A stretch of DNA of 64,000 nucleotides from Acetobacteraceae bacterium (GCA_027482245.1 JAIXWG010000064.1:62001-126000); one strand, 5' to 3'; shown: positions 35,391 to 45,159, counted from the stretch's first letter. Numbers and translations are program-made. Notes: generated from the letters alone by a model not told the origin.

Positions 35391-37025
35391 ATGCCCGCTG
35401 CCGATTTCGATGCCCTGCCCCGCGTCCCGGCGAACCACCAGCCGCTGACGCCGCTGCTGTTCCTGGAGCGCGCCGCCGCCGTCTTCCCGCGCCACACCGC
35501 CGTGGTGCATGGGGCGGTGCGGCGGAGCTATGCGGAGCTTCGCGCGCGCTGCGTGAAGCTCGCCGATGCGCTGCGTCAGAAGGGGATCGGGCGCGGCGAC
35601 ACCGTGGCCGCGCTGCTGCCGAACATCCCCGAGATGCTGGAATGCCATTACGGCGTGCCGATGACGGGCGGCGTGCTGAACACGCTGAACACGCGGCTCG
35701 ATGCCGGGACCATCGCCTATTGCCTCGACCATGGTGAGGCAAAGATCGTCGTGGTGGACCGCGAATTCGTGCCCCTGCTGCGCCTCGCCCTCACGCAATG
35801 CCAGGCGAAGCCGCTGGTGATCGAGGTCGATGACGCGGAGGCCAGCGAGGCCGCCCGCGCCAACCACCTCGACGGCGCCATCGCCTACGAGGCCTTCATC
35901 GCAGCGGGCGACGAGGCCTTTGCCTGGCCGATGCCCGCCGATGAATGGGACGCCATCAGCCTCAACTACACCTCCGGCACCACGGGCCGGCCGAAGGGCG
36001 TGGTCTACCACCATCGCGGCGCGCAGCTGCTGGCGGTCGGCAACGTGCTCTCCGCCGGCATGGGCAAGCATCCCGTCTACCTCTGGACGCTGCCGATGTT
36101 CCATTGCAACGGCTGGTGCTTCCCCTGGACCGTCACGGCGCAGGCCGGCACCCATGTCTGCCTGCGCGCCGTGCGCGGCAATGCGATGTGGGATCTGATG
36201 TCGAAGGAGGGCGTCACCCATATGTGCGGCGCGCCGATCGTCATGGCGACGCTGCTTGGCACCGCCGAGGCGGAGAAGAAGCCCCTGCCCCACCAGGTGC
36301 AGTTCGTCGTCGCCGGCGCGCCTCCGCCTGCCGCCGTGCTGGCCGCGATGAAGGAAGCGGGCTTCGCCGTCTGCCACGTCTATGGCCTGACCGAATGCTA
36401 CGGCCCCTCCGTCGTGAATGAGTGGAACAGCGACTGGGACGTCCAGCCCGCCGCCGAGCAGGCCGCGCTGATGTCCCGCCAGGGCGTGCGCTACATCGCC
36501 CTTGAAGGGCTCTGCGTCATGGACCCGGAGACGATGGAGCGCGTGCCCGCTGACGGCACCTCCATGGGCGAGGTGATGATGCAGGGCAACGTCGTGATGA
36601 AGGGCTACCTCAAGGACGCGGACGCCACGGCGAAGGCCTTCGCCGGCGGCTGGTTCCACACCGGCGACCTCGCTGTGACGTATCCCGATGGCTACATCCA
36701 GCTGAAGGACCGCTCCAAGGACATCATCATCTCGGGGGGCGAGAACATCTCCTCCATCGAGGTGGAGGATGCCCTCTACAAGCATCCCGCCGTCGCCGTC
36801 GCCGCCGTCGTCGCGCGGCCCGACGAGAAATGGGGCGAGACGCCCTGCGCGTTCATCGAACTCAAGCCCGGCGCCACCGCGACGGCGGAAAACCTGATCG
36901 CCCACTGCAAGACGATCCTCGCGGGCTACAAGGTGCCGCGCCATGTCGTCTTCGCGGAGTTGCCCAAGACCAGCACCGGCAAGATCCAGAAGCACGTGCT
37001 GCGCGCGCAGGCCAGGGAAGGCTGA
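35391..37025 (+). CDS. AMP-dependent acyl-CoA synthetase (AlkK-like)
   Basis: A 544-residue adenylate-forming ligase that converts a carboxylic acid to its CoA thioester. Motifs are LNYTSGTTGRPKGVVYHHRGA (P-loop), MFHCNGWCFPW, VYGLTECYGPSVVNEW, WFHTGDLAVTYPDGYIQLKDRSKDIIISGGENISS and LPKTSTGKIQKHVLR with the catalytic Lys. FHCNGWCFPW is typical of the AlkK/medium-chain and methylmercaptopropionate-CoA ligase branch. It is cytosolic. It lies in the same direction as prpE and the hydratase but behind the palindromic repeats. Its exact substrate chain is unknown. Confidence 0.92.
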   Translation: MPAADFDALPRVPANHQPLTPLLFLERAAAVFPRHTAVVHGAVRRSYAELRARCVKLADALRQKGIGRGDTVAALLPNIPEMLECHYGVPMTGGVLNTLNTRLDAGTIAYCLDHGEAKIVVVDREFVPLLRLALTQCQAKPLVIEVDDAEASEAARANHLDGAIAYEAFIAAGDEAFAWPMPADEWDAISLNYTSGTTGRPKGVVYHHRGAQLLAVGNVLSAGMGKHPVYLWTLPMFHCNGWCFPWTVTAQAGTHVCLRAVRGNAMWDLMSKEGVTHMCGAPIVMATLLGTAEAEKKPLPHQVQFVVAGAPPPAAVLAAMKEAGFAVCHVYGLTECYGPSVVNEWNSDWDVQPAAEQAALMSRQGVRYIALEGLCVMDPETMERVPADGTSMGEVMMQGNVVMKGYLKDADATAKAFAGGWFHTGDLAVTYPDGYIQLKDRSKDIIISGGENISSIEVEDALYKHPAVAVAAVVARPDEKWGETPCAFIELKPGATATAENLIAHCKTILAGYKVPRHVVFAELPKTSTGKIQKHVLRAQAREG

Positions 37026-37100
37026 AGCGAAGCGGCTGCGAATCTTTCCTTGCAGCCCCCGCCCGGGCACCCCATCCTCCTGGCTGTCCCGCAACAACCG

Positions 37101-37115
37101 AAAGGAGGTGATCCA
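37101..37115 (+). promoter_or_regulatory. Extended Shine-Dalgarno sequence
   Basis: AAAGGAGGTGATCCA is the exact complement of the conserved 3' end of 16S rRNA over 15 nt. It ends right before a GTG codon, with the GGAGG core 7 nt away. Ordinary genes in this window have only 4-6 matching bases. Confidence 0.75.
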
Positions 37116-37181
37116 GTGTCTCATTGCCCCAAGGCGTCCACCGAGACTGCAGCCTGGATCATCGCCGGCGCCATCGCGTAG
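37116..37181 (+). CDS. Possible 21-residue leader peptide or small protein
   Basis: A short ORF missing from the ORF track: GTG at 37116, stop TAG at 37179, encoding MSHCPKASTETAAWIIAG plus three residues. It has one Cys, one Trp and a hydrophobic C-terminal half. The case for translation is the perfect 15-nt anti-SD complement directly before the start. It is followed 43 nt later by a large GC hairpin (37225-37254) and then, at 37321, by an MFS transporter gene. That layout recalls a leader peptide with an attenuator, but no run of regulatory codons is present. It could also be an independently acting micro-protein. I do not recognise a family. Confidence 0.55.
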   Translation: MSHCPKASTETAAWIIAGAIA

Positions 37182-37224
37182 GCGAGTCACCAGACGACCG
37201 CAGCCGGTTCGCCGGCAGCAATGG

Positions 37225-37254
37225 AAGGCCTCGGGGGGCGACCCCCGGGGCCTT
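37225..37254 (+). terminator. Hairpin between small ORF and MFS gene
   Basis: AAGGCCTCGGGGG and CCCCCGGGGCCTT form a 13-bp stem with one G-T pair and a 4-nt loop. Only CGCTGTTT follows, so termination would be weak; it may act as an attenuator or as the end of the small-ORF transcript. Confidence 0.5.
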
Positions 37255-37320
37255 CGCTGTTTCGGGAACCCGCGCGCGGCCCGCGCGATCAGGCCGAACC
37301 CTTCCGGATACGACCGGCCG

Positions 37321-38520
37321 ATGTCCTCCCTCTCCGCGCTGAACGCGCTGAACTTCTTCATTGCGGATGTGCGGGACGGGCTCGGCCCCTTCCTCGGCGT
37401 CTTCCTCCAGCAGCATGGCTGGTCCCCGGCTGCGATCGGCATCGCGATGAGCCTGGGCGGCGCCGCGGGAATGGCGGCGACCACGCCGATCGGCCTGCTG
37501 GTGGATGCCACGCACCGCAAGCGGGCGCTGCTGGTGATCGCCGCCCTGCTCATCGTCCTGGCCTGCGCGGTGAACTACTTGGCGCCGGTCTTCGCGGTGA
37601 CGGTCGCGGCGCAGATGATCGCGGGCATCGCCGCGGCGGCCGTCGCACCCTGCATCGCCGCCATCACGCTCGGCCTGGTGCGGCAGCAGGGCTATGCGCG
37701 GCAGCTCGGCCGCAACGAATCCTCCAACCACGCGGGCAATGCCGCAGCCGCGGGACTGGCGGGGCTGCTCGGCTGGTGGTTCGGGCTGGTCGCGGTCTTC
37801 GTGCTGATGGCCGCCATGGCGATCGCCGCCATCGTCGCGGTGCTGCTGATCAACCCACGCGACATCGACCACGCCGCGGCCCGCGGCGCGACGGAGGGTG
37901 CGGCGGCCACGCCCGTACTGCGCACGCTGCTCGGCTCCGCGCCCCTGCGGCTGGTGACCGGGACCGTCATGCTGTTTCACCTGGCCAATGCCGCGATGCT
38001 GCCGCTGCTGGGCCAGGCGATGGTGGCGCGCGGCACGGGGGTGGATGCCGCGGGCTACACGGCGGCGACGGTGATCCTGGCGCAGGCGACGATGATCCCG
38101 ATGGCGCTGCTGGCCGCCGGGCTGGCGGCGCGGCGGGGCTATGGGCTGGTCTTCATCCTGGCGCTGGCCGCGCTGCCGATCCGCGGGCTGATCGCGGGCG
38201 TCGTAGACAATCCGCTGGCGATCATCCCGGTGCAGGTCCTGGATGGCGTGGGCGCCGGGCTGCTGGGCGTCGCGGTGCCCGGGATCGTCGCCCGCATCCT
38301 GGATGGCAGCGGCCACGCCACGGCGGGGCTGGCGGCGGTGATGACGATGCAGGGCATCGGGGCCTCCCTGAGTGCCACGGTCGGCGGCGTGGTCGCGCAG
38401 CAGGCGGGCTATGGCGCCGCCTTCCTGGTGCTGGCGGTCATCGCACTGGCGGCGCTGGCGCTGTGGCTGGCGGGCGGCGCGGTGCTGCGGCCGGCGGCGG
38501 GGCAGCCCGCTATGCCGTGA
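37321..38520 (+). CDS. MFS transporter
   Basis: A 399-residue, 12-TM major facilitator protein. The N-terminus ALNALNFFIADVRDGLGPFLGVFLQ forms TM1 with a charged pair (D-R-D) inside. MAATTPIGLLVDATHRKRALL stands for motif A in degenerate form, and ARQLGRNESSNHAGNAAAAGL follows TM4. This subgroup of 'MFS transporter' is widespread but has no assigned substrate as far as I know. The ATG at 37321 is about 140 nt after the putative leader peptide. The longer track frame starts inside the upstream ligase gene and is rejected. Confidence 0.87.
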   Translation: MSSLSALNALNFFIADVRDGLGPFLGVFLQQHGWSPAAIGIAMSLGGAAGMAATTPIGLLVDATHRKRALLVIAALLIVLACAVNYLAPVFAVTVAAQMIAGIAAAAVAPCIAAITLGLVRQQGYARQLGRNESSNHAGNAAAAGLAGLLGWWFGLVAVFVLMAAMAIAAIVAVLLINPRDIDHAAARGATEGAAATPVLRTLLGSAPLRLVTGTVMLFHLANAAMLPLLGQAMVARGTGVDAAGYTAATVILAQATMIPMALLAAGLAARRGYGLVFILALAALPIRGLIAGVVDNPLAIIPVQVLDGVGAGLLGVAVPGIVARILDGSGHATAGLAAVMTMQGIGASLSATVGGVVAQQAGYGAAFLVLAVIALAALALWLAGGAVLRPAAGQPAMP

Positions 38521-39226
38521 GGAAGCCGATCCTGTCGCCCTCCAGCACCCCGCAGGTCAGCACGCCCCCGCAATGGGCAGCGGTGTCCAGGTTGATGCGG
38601 TTCTGCCGGATTTCCGGGGCGAGGCGCGCGGTGTGCCCATGCACGATCACGGCGGGGTGCGGCGCCTCGTGATGCAGAAAGGGGCCGCGGATGGTCAGCA
38701 GATCCTCGGCCGTTTGCGCCTGAAGCGCCACGCCCGGGCGGATGCCGGCATGGACGAATAGATAGGGGCCTTCGCGGTGCGACAGCGCCAAGCCGTCCCG
38801 CAGCAGCGCCTGGTGCGCGGCGGGGATCGCGGCCGCCCATGCCGCCGGTCCGGCCTCCGCCGCCGCCCCATAGCTCGCCAGCGTCGCCCGCCCGCCGCAC
38901 CACAGCCAGTCATCCGCTGCCGCGCGGTCGCCGGCCAGGGCATCGCGCATCATCGCCTCATGGTTGCCCATCAGGGTCACGACGGTGGCGCTCGCCGGCC
39001 GGAAGCCCGCGACCAGGTCCAGCACCGCCGCCGGGTCACCGGCCTTGTCCACGTAGTCGCCGAGATGGACCACGACGGCGCGCGCCACGGGCCGCGCCGC
39101 CAGGTCCTGCACGATCATCCCGTGCAGCGTGGCCAGGCGCCCCGCCATCCCATGCACGTCGCCGATGGCATAGACCCGCACGCCGTCATCCAGCCGCGCC
39201 GGCGCCGCCTGCCAGGCAGGGCTCAC
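38510..39226 (-). CDS. Metallophosphoesterase (PPP-type phosphatase)
   Basis: A 238-residue calcineurin-like phosphatase. The metal-binding blocks are AIGDVHGMAGRL (GDxHG), VHLGDYVDKAGDP (GDxxD variant), VTLMGNHEAMM (GNHE) and HAGIRPGV plus IVHGHT. This order marks the bacterial Ser/Thr phosphatase-like group, which hydrolyses phosphoproteins or dinucleotides. The GTG start at 39226 overlaps the aldolase stop (GTGA); frames extending further upstream are antisense noise. The 3' end overlaps the convergent MFS gene by 11 bp. It is the last gene of a prfB-aldolase-phosphatase operon. Confidence 0.88.
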   Translation of the reverse strand: MSPAWQAAPARLDDGVRVYAIGDVHGMAGRLATLHGMIVQDLAARPVARAVVVHLGDYVDKAGDPAAVLDLVAGFRPASATVVTLMGNHEAMMRDALAGDRAAADDWLWCGGRATLASYGAAAEAGPAAWAAAIPAAHQALLRDGLALSHREGPYLFVHAGIRPGVALQAQTAEDLLTIRGPFLHHEAPHPAVIVHGHTARLAPEIRQNRINLDTAAHCGGVLTCGVLEGDRIGFLTA

Positions 39227-39864
39227 ACCGGACGCCCGTAATCGCCCAGCATCGCGGCGGCCTCCGCCAGTTCGGCCTCGGAGAGAAGGACCGGCGCGAT
39301 GCCCGCGGCCCGCAGGGCCAGGTACTGCGCCGAGAGGTTCTCCACCTCCCGCGCCAGCGCCACCGCGCCGGCGAGCGTCGCGCCCAGCGCGACGACGCCG
39401 TGGTTGGCCAGCAGCGTGGCGCGCAGCCCCTCGCCCAGCGCCGCCACGGCCGATTGGGCCAGCGCCTCCGTCCCGAAGGTCGCATGCGTCGCGCAAGGGA
39501 TGCCGCGCCGCCCGCCCTCGCCGGCCAGGGTGATCATGTAGTGGAGGGGCGGAATGGGATGGCGCGCGCAGGACAGGGCCGTCGCCATCGGGCTGTGGGT
39601 GTGCACCACCGCCATCGCGTCCGGCCGAGCCCGATAGATCGCCGCATGCAGCCGCCATTCAGAGGAAGGGCGCTCCGCCCCCGCTACCCGGCCATCCGGC
39701 CCGCAGCGCACGAGGTCATCCGCCGTCATCACGGCATAGGGCAGGCCGGAGGGCGTGATGACGAAGCCATCGCCATCGCGCAGCGACAGGTTGCCCGATT
39801 TCTGCGGCATGAACCCCGCCGCATCCAGCGCCCGCGCGGCCTCGACCAGTGCGGCGGCGCTCAT
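39223..39864 (-). CDS. Class II aldolase/adducin family protein
   Basis: A 213-residue Zn-dependent aldolase-fold protein of the FucA/AraD family. KSGNLSLRDGDGFVITPSG (residues 21-39) is the typical substrate and phosphate region. VVHTHSPMATALS gives two Zn His ligands and LLANHGVVALG the third. It may cleave a sugar phosphate or decarboxylate a sugar acid. It is linked to prfB by a TGATG overlap and to the phosphatase by GTGA. A phosphatase next to an aldolase could mean a small sugar-phosphate salvage step, but the link to prfB suggests chance clustering. Confidence 0.88.
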   Translation of the reverse strand: MSAAALVEAARALDAAGFMPQKSGNLSLRDGDGFVITPSGLPYAVMTADDLVRCGPDGRVAGAERPSSEWRLHAAIYRARPDAMAVVHTHSPMATALSCARHPIPPLHYMITLAGEGGRRGIPCATHATFGTEALAQSAVAALGEGLRATLLANHGVVALGATLAGAVALAREVENLSAQYLALRAAGIAPVLLSEAELAEAAAMLGDYGRPV

Positions 39865-40994
39865 CAATCCGCCTTGGCGCTGGCGTCCGATCGCGTGGCG
39901 CCGACGCGCTGCGCCAGCGCGGCCGCCATGAACTCGTCGATCTCGCCGTCCAGAACCGCGTCGGGGTTGCCCTTCTCCACGCCCGTGCGCAGGTCCTTCA
40001 CCATCTGGTAGGGCTGCAGCACATAGGAGCGGATCTGGTGGCCCCAGCCGATATCGGTCTTGCCGGCCTCGATCCCGGCCGTGATCGCCTCCCGCTTGCG
40101 CAGTTCCAGCTCGTAGAGCCGCGCCTTCAGCATATCCATGGCGATGACGCGGTTGCGGTGCTGGCTGCGGTCCTGGGTGGAGGCCGCAACGATGCCGGTC
40201 GGGATATGGGTGAAGCGCACGCCCGATTCGGTCTTGTTGACGTGCTGGCCGCCGGCGCCGGAAGCGCGGAAGGTGTCGGTCTTGATGTCGGCCGGGTTGA
40301 TCTCGATCTCGATCTTGTCGTCGATCACCGGGTACACGTAGATGCTGGCGAAGCTGGTCTGGCGCCGCGCCGCCGCGTCGAAGGGGCTGATGCGCACCAG
40401 GCGGTGCACGCCCGTCTCCGTCTTCAGCCATCCGAAGGCGTTGGAGCCGGTGACCTGGATGGTGGCGGACTTGATGCCGGCCTGCTCGCCTTCCGACTGC
40501 TCCGTCATCGTCACCTTGTAGCCGCGACGCTCCGCCCAGCGCGTGTACATGCGCAGCAGCATCTCGGCCCAGTCCTGGGCCTCCGTGCCGCCGGCGCCGG
40601 CGTTGACTTCGAGGTAGGCGTCGTTGGGATCGGCCTCGCCGGACAGCAGGCTCTCGATCTCCCGGTGCTTCGCCTCCTCGGCGTAGCCCTTCATGTCGGC
40701 CACCGCGGCATCGGCCATGGCGGCATCGCCCTCGGCCTCCGCCATCTCCACCAGCTCGACCGCATCGGCGACGTCGCGCTCCAGCTTCAGCACGCCCTCG
40801 ATCTGGGCAGCGAGGCGGTTGCGTTCCCGCATCACCGCCTGGGCCTCATCGGCCTTGTTCCAGAGGTCCGGGTCCTCGGAGCGGGCGTTCAGCTCCTCCA
40901 GCCGCCGCACGGCGGCGTCCCAGTCCAGATGGGCGCGGAGCAGCGCGAGGCTGTCCGCGATCTCGGTCTTCAGCTTTTCGGCGTCTGCGCGCAT
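39864..40994 (-). CDS. prfB: Peptide chain release factor 2
   Basis: A 376-residue class I release factor that reads UGA and UAA. The GGQ motif is in [19 protein letters not shown], and the stop-codon tripeptide SPF is in [14 protein letters not shown]. The N-terminus ([26 protein letters not shown]) runs in frame into the rest. Hence the programmed +1 frameshift (CUUUGA) found in many bacteria is absent, as is usual in Alphaproteobacteria. ATG at 40994 is chosen; the track extends upstream only by chance. It follows the PBP1A gene by 7 nt in the same direction. Confidence 0.96.
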   Translation of the reverse strand: MRADAEKLKTEIADSLALLRAHLDWDAAVRRLEELNARSEDPDLWNKADEAQAVMRERNRLAAQIEGVLKLERDVADAVELVEMAEAEGDAAMADAAVADMKGYAEEAKHREIESLLSGEADPNDAYLEVNAGAGGTEAQDWAEMLLRMYTRWAERRGYKVTMTEQSEGEQAGIKSATIQVTGSNAFGWLKTETGVHRLVRISPFDAAARRQTSFASIYVYPVIDDKIEIEINPADIKTDTFRASGAGGQHVNKTESGVRFTHIPTGIVAASTQDRSQHRNRVIAMDMLKARLYELELRKREAITAGIEAGKTDIGWGHQIRSYVLQPYQMVKDLRTGVEKGNPDAVLDGEIDEFMAAALAQRVGATRSDASAKAD

Positions 40995-41001
40995 GAGCGG
41001 T

Positions 41002-43590
41002 TCAGTAGAGCCCGCCCAGATTGCTGTCGAGGCCAGCCGCCGCCGTCCCCGGCCCGCCAGCCCCCGCCAGAGGGTCGGAAGGCGGCCGCGCGCTGTTCTC
41101 CGTGCCCGGGCGGAAGGCTTCCAGGATGGTCTGGCCGTTATCCAGCTGCAGCCGCACCAGCGCGACGCCCGGCGGCGCGCGGAAGGGAATGGGTGGCGTG
41201 CCCTGGGTGGCGGCCGCGACCACGTCCCGGAAGATCGGCGTGGCCAGCCGCCCGCCCGTGACATCCGCACCGTTCTCGCTCAGCAGCCGCAGCGTCCGCG
41301 GCTCGTCGAAGCCGACCCAGACCGCGACGACGAGGTCCGGCGTGAAGCCGACAAACCAGGCATCCTTGTAGTCGTCCGTCGTGCCGGTCTTGCCGGCGAC
41401 GGGGCGGTTCAGCCCCTCCGCCGCCCGGGTCCCCGTGCCGCGCTGGACCACGCCCTGCAGCAGGCTGGTCATCTGGAAGGCGGTGACCGGGTCCACGATC
41501 TGGCGGCGCGTGTCGGCCAGGCGGGGCGGCTGCCCCGTCGGGTCCGCGTTGCAGCCGCTGCATTCGCGCGCATCGGTGCGCCACACCAGGCGGCCATGGC
41601 GGTCCTGCACGCTGTCGATCAGCGTCGGGATCACCTGCCGGCCGCCATTGACGAAGCTGGCATAGCCCGCGGCCTGGCGGAGCACCGTCGTCTCCCCGGC
41701 GCCGAGCGACATGGCCAGCACGCGCGGCATGTTGGGGATGACGCCGAAGCGGTTGGCGACATCGGCGACCGCCGGCATGCCCACCTGCTGGGCCAGGCGG
41801 ATGGTCACCAGGTTGAGGCTGCGCTCCAGCGCGCTGCGCATGGTCACCCAGCCCTGGGCCGCGCCGCCGCCATAGTTGCCCGGCCGCCACATGCCCTGCG
41901 GCGTCATGATCTCGACCGGCGCGTCCAGCAGCAGCTGGTTGGGCGGGATCCCCGCCTCCAGCCCCGCCAGGTAGACATAGGGCTTGAAGGACGAACCCGG
42001 CTGCCGCATCGCCTGCGACGCCCGGTTGAACCAGGACCGCTCGAAGGAAAAGCCGCCCACCATCGCCAGCACGCGGCCGGTATTGGGGTCGAGCGCCACG
42101 ACCGCGCCCTCCACCTCCGGCAGCTGGCGCAGCATCAGGCGTTCGGGGCGGGCGGGGTTGCGGCCCTGCGCGGCGACGGCGGGCAACGTTTCCACCATCA
42201 CCACATCGCCGGGGTTCAGCGCTTCCTGCATGCGGCGGAGCGGCGGCGCCATGCGGCCATCCCGCACCGCCCGAGCCCAGGTCGCGATATCCTCCAGGTA
42301 CATGGCGCCGGTGCGGGGCTGCGGCGCCGTACGCGCGTCCGGCCGCTCCAGCCAGGCCAGGCGAGCCTCGCGCTCCCTCACCTCCAGCACCACGGCCAGG
42401 CGCCAGCCCGGCTGGATGCCAGGCGGCCGCGCCACGGCCTGCAGCGCCGGCAGCCATTCCGTCGCATTGGCGGAAATCCGCGCCACGGGCCCGCGCCAGC
42501 CACCGCGGCGGCGTTCATAGTCGAGGAGCCCCGTGCGCAGCGCCTTCTCGGCCTCCGCCTGCAGGTTCGGGTCGAGCGAGGTGCGGACCACGAGGCCGCC
42601 CATCGTCGTCTGGTCCACGCCGAAGCGGGTGATCAGCTCCCGCCGCACCTCCTCGGTGAAGTGCTGGCCGACCGCCACCATGTCCGGCCGCCGCGTCGGG
42701 CGGGGGATCAGGGGCTCGGCACGGGCGCGCGTCGCCTCATCCCGCGTGATGGCGCCATCCTCGGCCATGCGCTCCAGCACCCAGTCGCGGCGGGCCTTGG
42801 CGGCTTCGGGGAAGCGGATCGGGTTGTAGTTGTTGGGCGCCTTGGGCAGCGCGGCCAGGAAGGCGACCTCCGCCAGCGACAGCTCATCCAGCGACTTGTT
42901 GAAGTAGTTCTGCGCCGCCGCCGCCACACCATAGGCCTGCTGGCCCAGGAAGATCTCGTTCAGGTAGATCTCGAGGATGCGGGACTTCGGCATCGCCTGC
43001 TCGATGCGCAGCGCCAGGATCGCCTCCCGCACCTTGCGCGTCAGCGACCGCTCCGCCCCCACCAGCATGTTCTTGGCGACCTGCTGGGTGATGGTGGAGG
43101 CACCGGCCAGGCGCCGGCCGCTGCCGATCGCTTCGACATTCGTCAGCACGGTGCGGGCGATGCCGATGGGATCGACGCCCTGGTGCGTCCAGAAGCGCTG
43201 GTCCTCCGCCGAGACGAAGGCCTGCTGCAGGCGCTGGGGGATCGCCTCGATCGGGATGAAGACCCGGCGTTCCTGCGCCAGCTCCGCCATCAGGCGGCTG
43301 TCCGCGGCATAGATGCGCGACATCTGCGGCGGCTGGTAATCCGCCAGCCAGCGATAATCCGGCAACTCCGCCACGGCATTGCGGTACAGCGACCAGGCCG
43401 CCCCCGCCCCCGCCAAGCCAGCCGCGACGACCAGCACGATGGCGGTCTTCATCAGGAAGCCGACCGTGCCGACGAACCAGCGACGCTTGCGCCGCGGCGG
43501 CTTGGCCGGCGGCGGCGCCTCGGGTTCCGGAGCGGCAGCAGGCCTCCCGCCCACCATGGGGCCTTCGGCGCGAAGATCAGGGGTATCCAT
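41002..43590 (-). CDS. mrcA: Penicillin-binding protein 1A
   Basis: An 862-residue bifunctional class A PBP that polymerises and cross-links peptidoglycan. After a Pro-rich cytosolic part and one TM segment ([19 protein letters not shown]) comes the GT51 glycosyltransferase domain. It shows [24 protein letters not shown] and [14 protein letters not shown]. An OB-like linker is followed by the transpeptidase with [15 protein letters not shown] (SxxK), SLN (ERSLNLVTI) and [16 protein letters not shown] (KTG). The C-terminal tail is Gly/Pro-rich. The ATG at 43590 ([10 protein letters not shown]) is preferred, and 43602 is possible. It sits in an operon with prfB. Confidence 0.95.
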   Translation of the reverse strand: MDTPDLRAEGPMVGGRPAAAPEPEAPPPAKPPRRKRRWFVGTVGFLMKTAIVLVVAAGLAGAGAAWSLYRNAVAELPDYRWLADYQPPQMSRIYAADSRLMAELAQERRVFIPIEAIPQRLQQAFVSAEDQRFWTHQGVDPIGIARTVLTNVEAIGSGRRLAGASTITQQVAKNMLVGAERSLTRKVREAILALRIEQAMPKSRILEIYLNEIFLGQQAYGVAAAAQNYFNKSLDELSLAEVAFLAALPKAPNNYNPIRFPEAAKARRDWVLERMAEDGAITRDEATRARAEPLIPRPTRRPDMVAVGQHFTEEVRRELITRFGVDQTTMGGLVVRTSLDPNLQAEAEKALRTGLLDYERRRGGWRGPVARISANATEWLPALQAVARPPGIQPGWRLAVVLEVREREARLAWLERPDARTAPQPRTGAMYLEDIATWARAVRDGRMAPPLRRMQEALNPGDVVMVETLPAVAAQGRNPARPERLMLRQLPEVEGAVVALDPNTGRVLAMVGGFSFERSWFNRASQAMRQPGSSFKPYVYLAGLEAGIPPNQLLLDAPVEIMTPQGMWRPGNYGGGAAQGWVTMRSALERSLNLVTIRLAQQVGMPAVADVANRFGVIPNMPRVLAMSLGAGETTVLRQAAGYASFVNGGRQVIPTLIDSVQDRHGRLVWRTDARECSGCNADPTGQPPRLADTRRQIVDPVTAFQMTSLLQGVVQRGTGTRAAEGLNRPVAGKTGTTDDYKDAWFVGFTPDLVVAVWVGFDEPRTLRLLSENGADVTGGRLATPIFRDVVAAATQGTPPIPFRAPPGVALVRLQLDNGQTILEAFRPGTENSARPPSDPLAGAGGPGTAAAGLDSNLGGLY

Positions 43591-43974
43591 GCGGCGCTCC
43601 ATACACCACCCCGGCCAAAGGGGCACATGCGCAACGCACCAGATGGGCATGCACCGCCGTCACGGCCAGTTGTGCAGCGCAGGATACGGGCGAAGGCGTT
43701 GGCGGCGAGTGTAGGCGGGGGGTGCTGGTTGCCCGGGGAAAAGGCTCCGCCCCTTCCCCGATACCCCTTCCCGCCAAGGGCCAGCGGGCCCTTGGGAACC
43801 CATGAGATTGGTTGGTGAAGGGAGGGGCACGGCGCGACCGCTTGTTCGGCACGCCCACCATGCCCCTCCCTTCACCAACCAACACCTCGCGGTCCAGGGG
43901 CCCGAGGCCCCTGGCGCGGGAGAGGTCCGGAGAGGGGCGCGCAGCCCCTCTCCGGGGCCACTCGCGCCACCCCG
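43591..43974. other. Hairpin-rich intergenic region
   Basis: 384 nt without a gene between two same-strand cell-wall genes. It holds four perfect hairpins: 43774-43795 (9 bp), 43808-43882 (22-bp arms, 31-nt loop), 43894-43914 (9 bp) and 43927-43955 (12 bp). The short ORFs here read through the stems and are not credible. Confidence 0.75.
43808..43882. repeat. 22-bp perfect inverted repeat
   Basis: Arms TTGGTTGGTGAAGGGAGG(GGCA) at 43808-43829 and the exact reverse complement at 43861-43882 enclose a 31-nt loop. There is no flanking target duplication or transposase. Confidence 0.9.
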
Positions 43975-45159
43975 CTACCCCGCCGCCAGCGCCTCCGCCG
44001 TCCCTGCGCGGGCCAGCCAGCCATGGATGGCGCGGCCGAGGGCGCGGGCGACCTTGGCGCGGTGGTCGGGGCGGCGGAGGGCGGCTTCGTCGGCGGGGTG
44101 GCTGAGGAAGCCCATTTCCACCAGGACGGAGGGGATTTCCGGCGCCTTCAGCACCACGAAGCCGGCCTGGCGGTGGGTGTTGGGCAGCAGGGGCACGTCC
44201 TCCCCCAGTTCATCCACCACCAGGCTGGCCATGCGGGCGCTGCCGGCGCGGGTTTCCGCGCGCATGAGGGAGAGGAGGATCGCCTGCACTTCCGGCGAGA
44301 CGGAGGGCAGGCGGAGGCCGCCGGCGCGGTCGGCCAGGTTCTCCCGCCGGGCCAGCGCGCCGGCCAGGGCGTCCGAGTTGTCGCCCAGGGTATAGACGGA
44401 GGCGCCGCGGGCGCCTGGCGCGCTGTCCGCGTGCAGGGAGACGAAGAGGGTGGCCTGGCGGCGGCGCGCGAATTCGACGCGGTCGCCGAGTGGCACGAAG
44501 CGGTCGTTGCTGCGCGTCATGGCGACGCGGCAGCGCCCGCCGGCCTCCAGCACCTTCTTCAGCTCCTCGGCCGCGGCCAGGACGATGCGCTTTTCCAGCG
44601 TGCCCTGCGTGCCGATGGTGCCCGGGTCGCGCCCGCCATGGCCGGGGTCCACGACGACGAGGGGCAGCGGCCCGGCGCGGGCCGGGCTGCGGGTGGCGCC
44701 CCCGCCGGGCTGGGACCGCCCGAGGTTGGAGGCGGTGGCGGTGGCGCTTTCCGCCAGGGGCCGTCCAGCGGCGGCCAGGCGGGCGAAGCTGGCGGCTGTC
44801 GTCGGTTCCAGCTCGATGACCAGGCGGCCGCGATTCTCGTTCACGCGCCGCAGCGCCGCGGGGCGCAGCAGGTCGAGGCGAAGCTGGCCGCGTTCGGCGA
44901 CGCCGCGGCGGATGGGCCCGGCGGCGGCCAGGCTGGCCGGCCCGCGCCAGGGCGACCCTGGCGTGGTCAGCACCAGGCGATTCGGGCGGGCGGCGGCGAC
45001 CAGGCGCCAGCGCGTGCCGGCCGGCAGCGTCAGGGTGAGGCGCGCGCCGTCCCCCGCCGGTTCCAGCGTGGCATCGGTCACGGCGGCCTCGGCCGGCCTT
45101 GGCGGCGGCAGGGCGGCGAAGGCGAGCGCGAGGCTCGCCAAGGCACGGCGACCCAGCAT
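43975..45159 (-). CDS. N-acetylmuramoyl-L-alanine amidase (AmiC-like)
   Basis: A 394-residue periplasmic cell-wall amidase that cleaves the bond between MurNAc and the stem peptide, mainly during division. A signal peptide (RRALASLALAFAALPPPRPAEA) is followed by an AMIN-type beta domain (about residues 30-130). A linker leads to the Amidase_3 catalytic domain: VVVDPGHGGRDPGTIG (Zn His), EKRIVLAAAEELKKVLE (Zn Glu), VSLHADSAPG (Zn His), and SVLVEMGFLSHPADE with the catalytic Glu. The gene faces the same way as the PBP1A gene, but the hairpin-rich gap lies between them. ATG at 45159 fits the signal peptide. Confidence 0.92.
   Translation of the reverse strand: MLGRRALASLALAFAALPPPRPAEAAVTDATLEPAGDGARLTLTLPAGTRWRLVAAARPNRLVLTTPGSPWRGPASLAAAGPIRRGVAERGQLRLDLLRPAALRRVNENRGRLVIELEPTTAASFARLAAAGRPLAESATATASNLGRSQPGGGATRSPARAGPLPLVVVDPGHGGRDPGTIGTQGTLEKRIVLAAAEELKKVLEAGGRCRVAMTRSNDRFVPLGDRVEFARRRQATLFVSLHADSAPGARGASVYTLGDNSDALAGALARRENLADRAGGLRLPSVSPEVQAILLSLMRAETRAGSARMASLVVDELGEDVPLLPNTHRQAGFVVLKAPEIPSVLVEMGFLSHPADEAALRRPDHRAKVARALGRAIHGWLARAGTAEALAAG

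Noticed and set aside
37101-37115. Possible remnant of a 16S rRNA gene on the minus strand
   Set aside because: The match to the 16S 3' end stops after about 15-16 nt and nothing rRNA-like follows; an extended SD explains it better.
40900-40994. Programmed frameshift in prfB
   Set aside because: The N-terminus runs in frame from ATG 40994 with no CTTTGA slip site.
43808-43882. Terminal inverted repeats of an insertion sequence
   Set aside because: Only 31 nt lie between the arms, with no transposase or target duplication.
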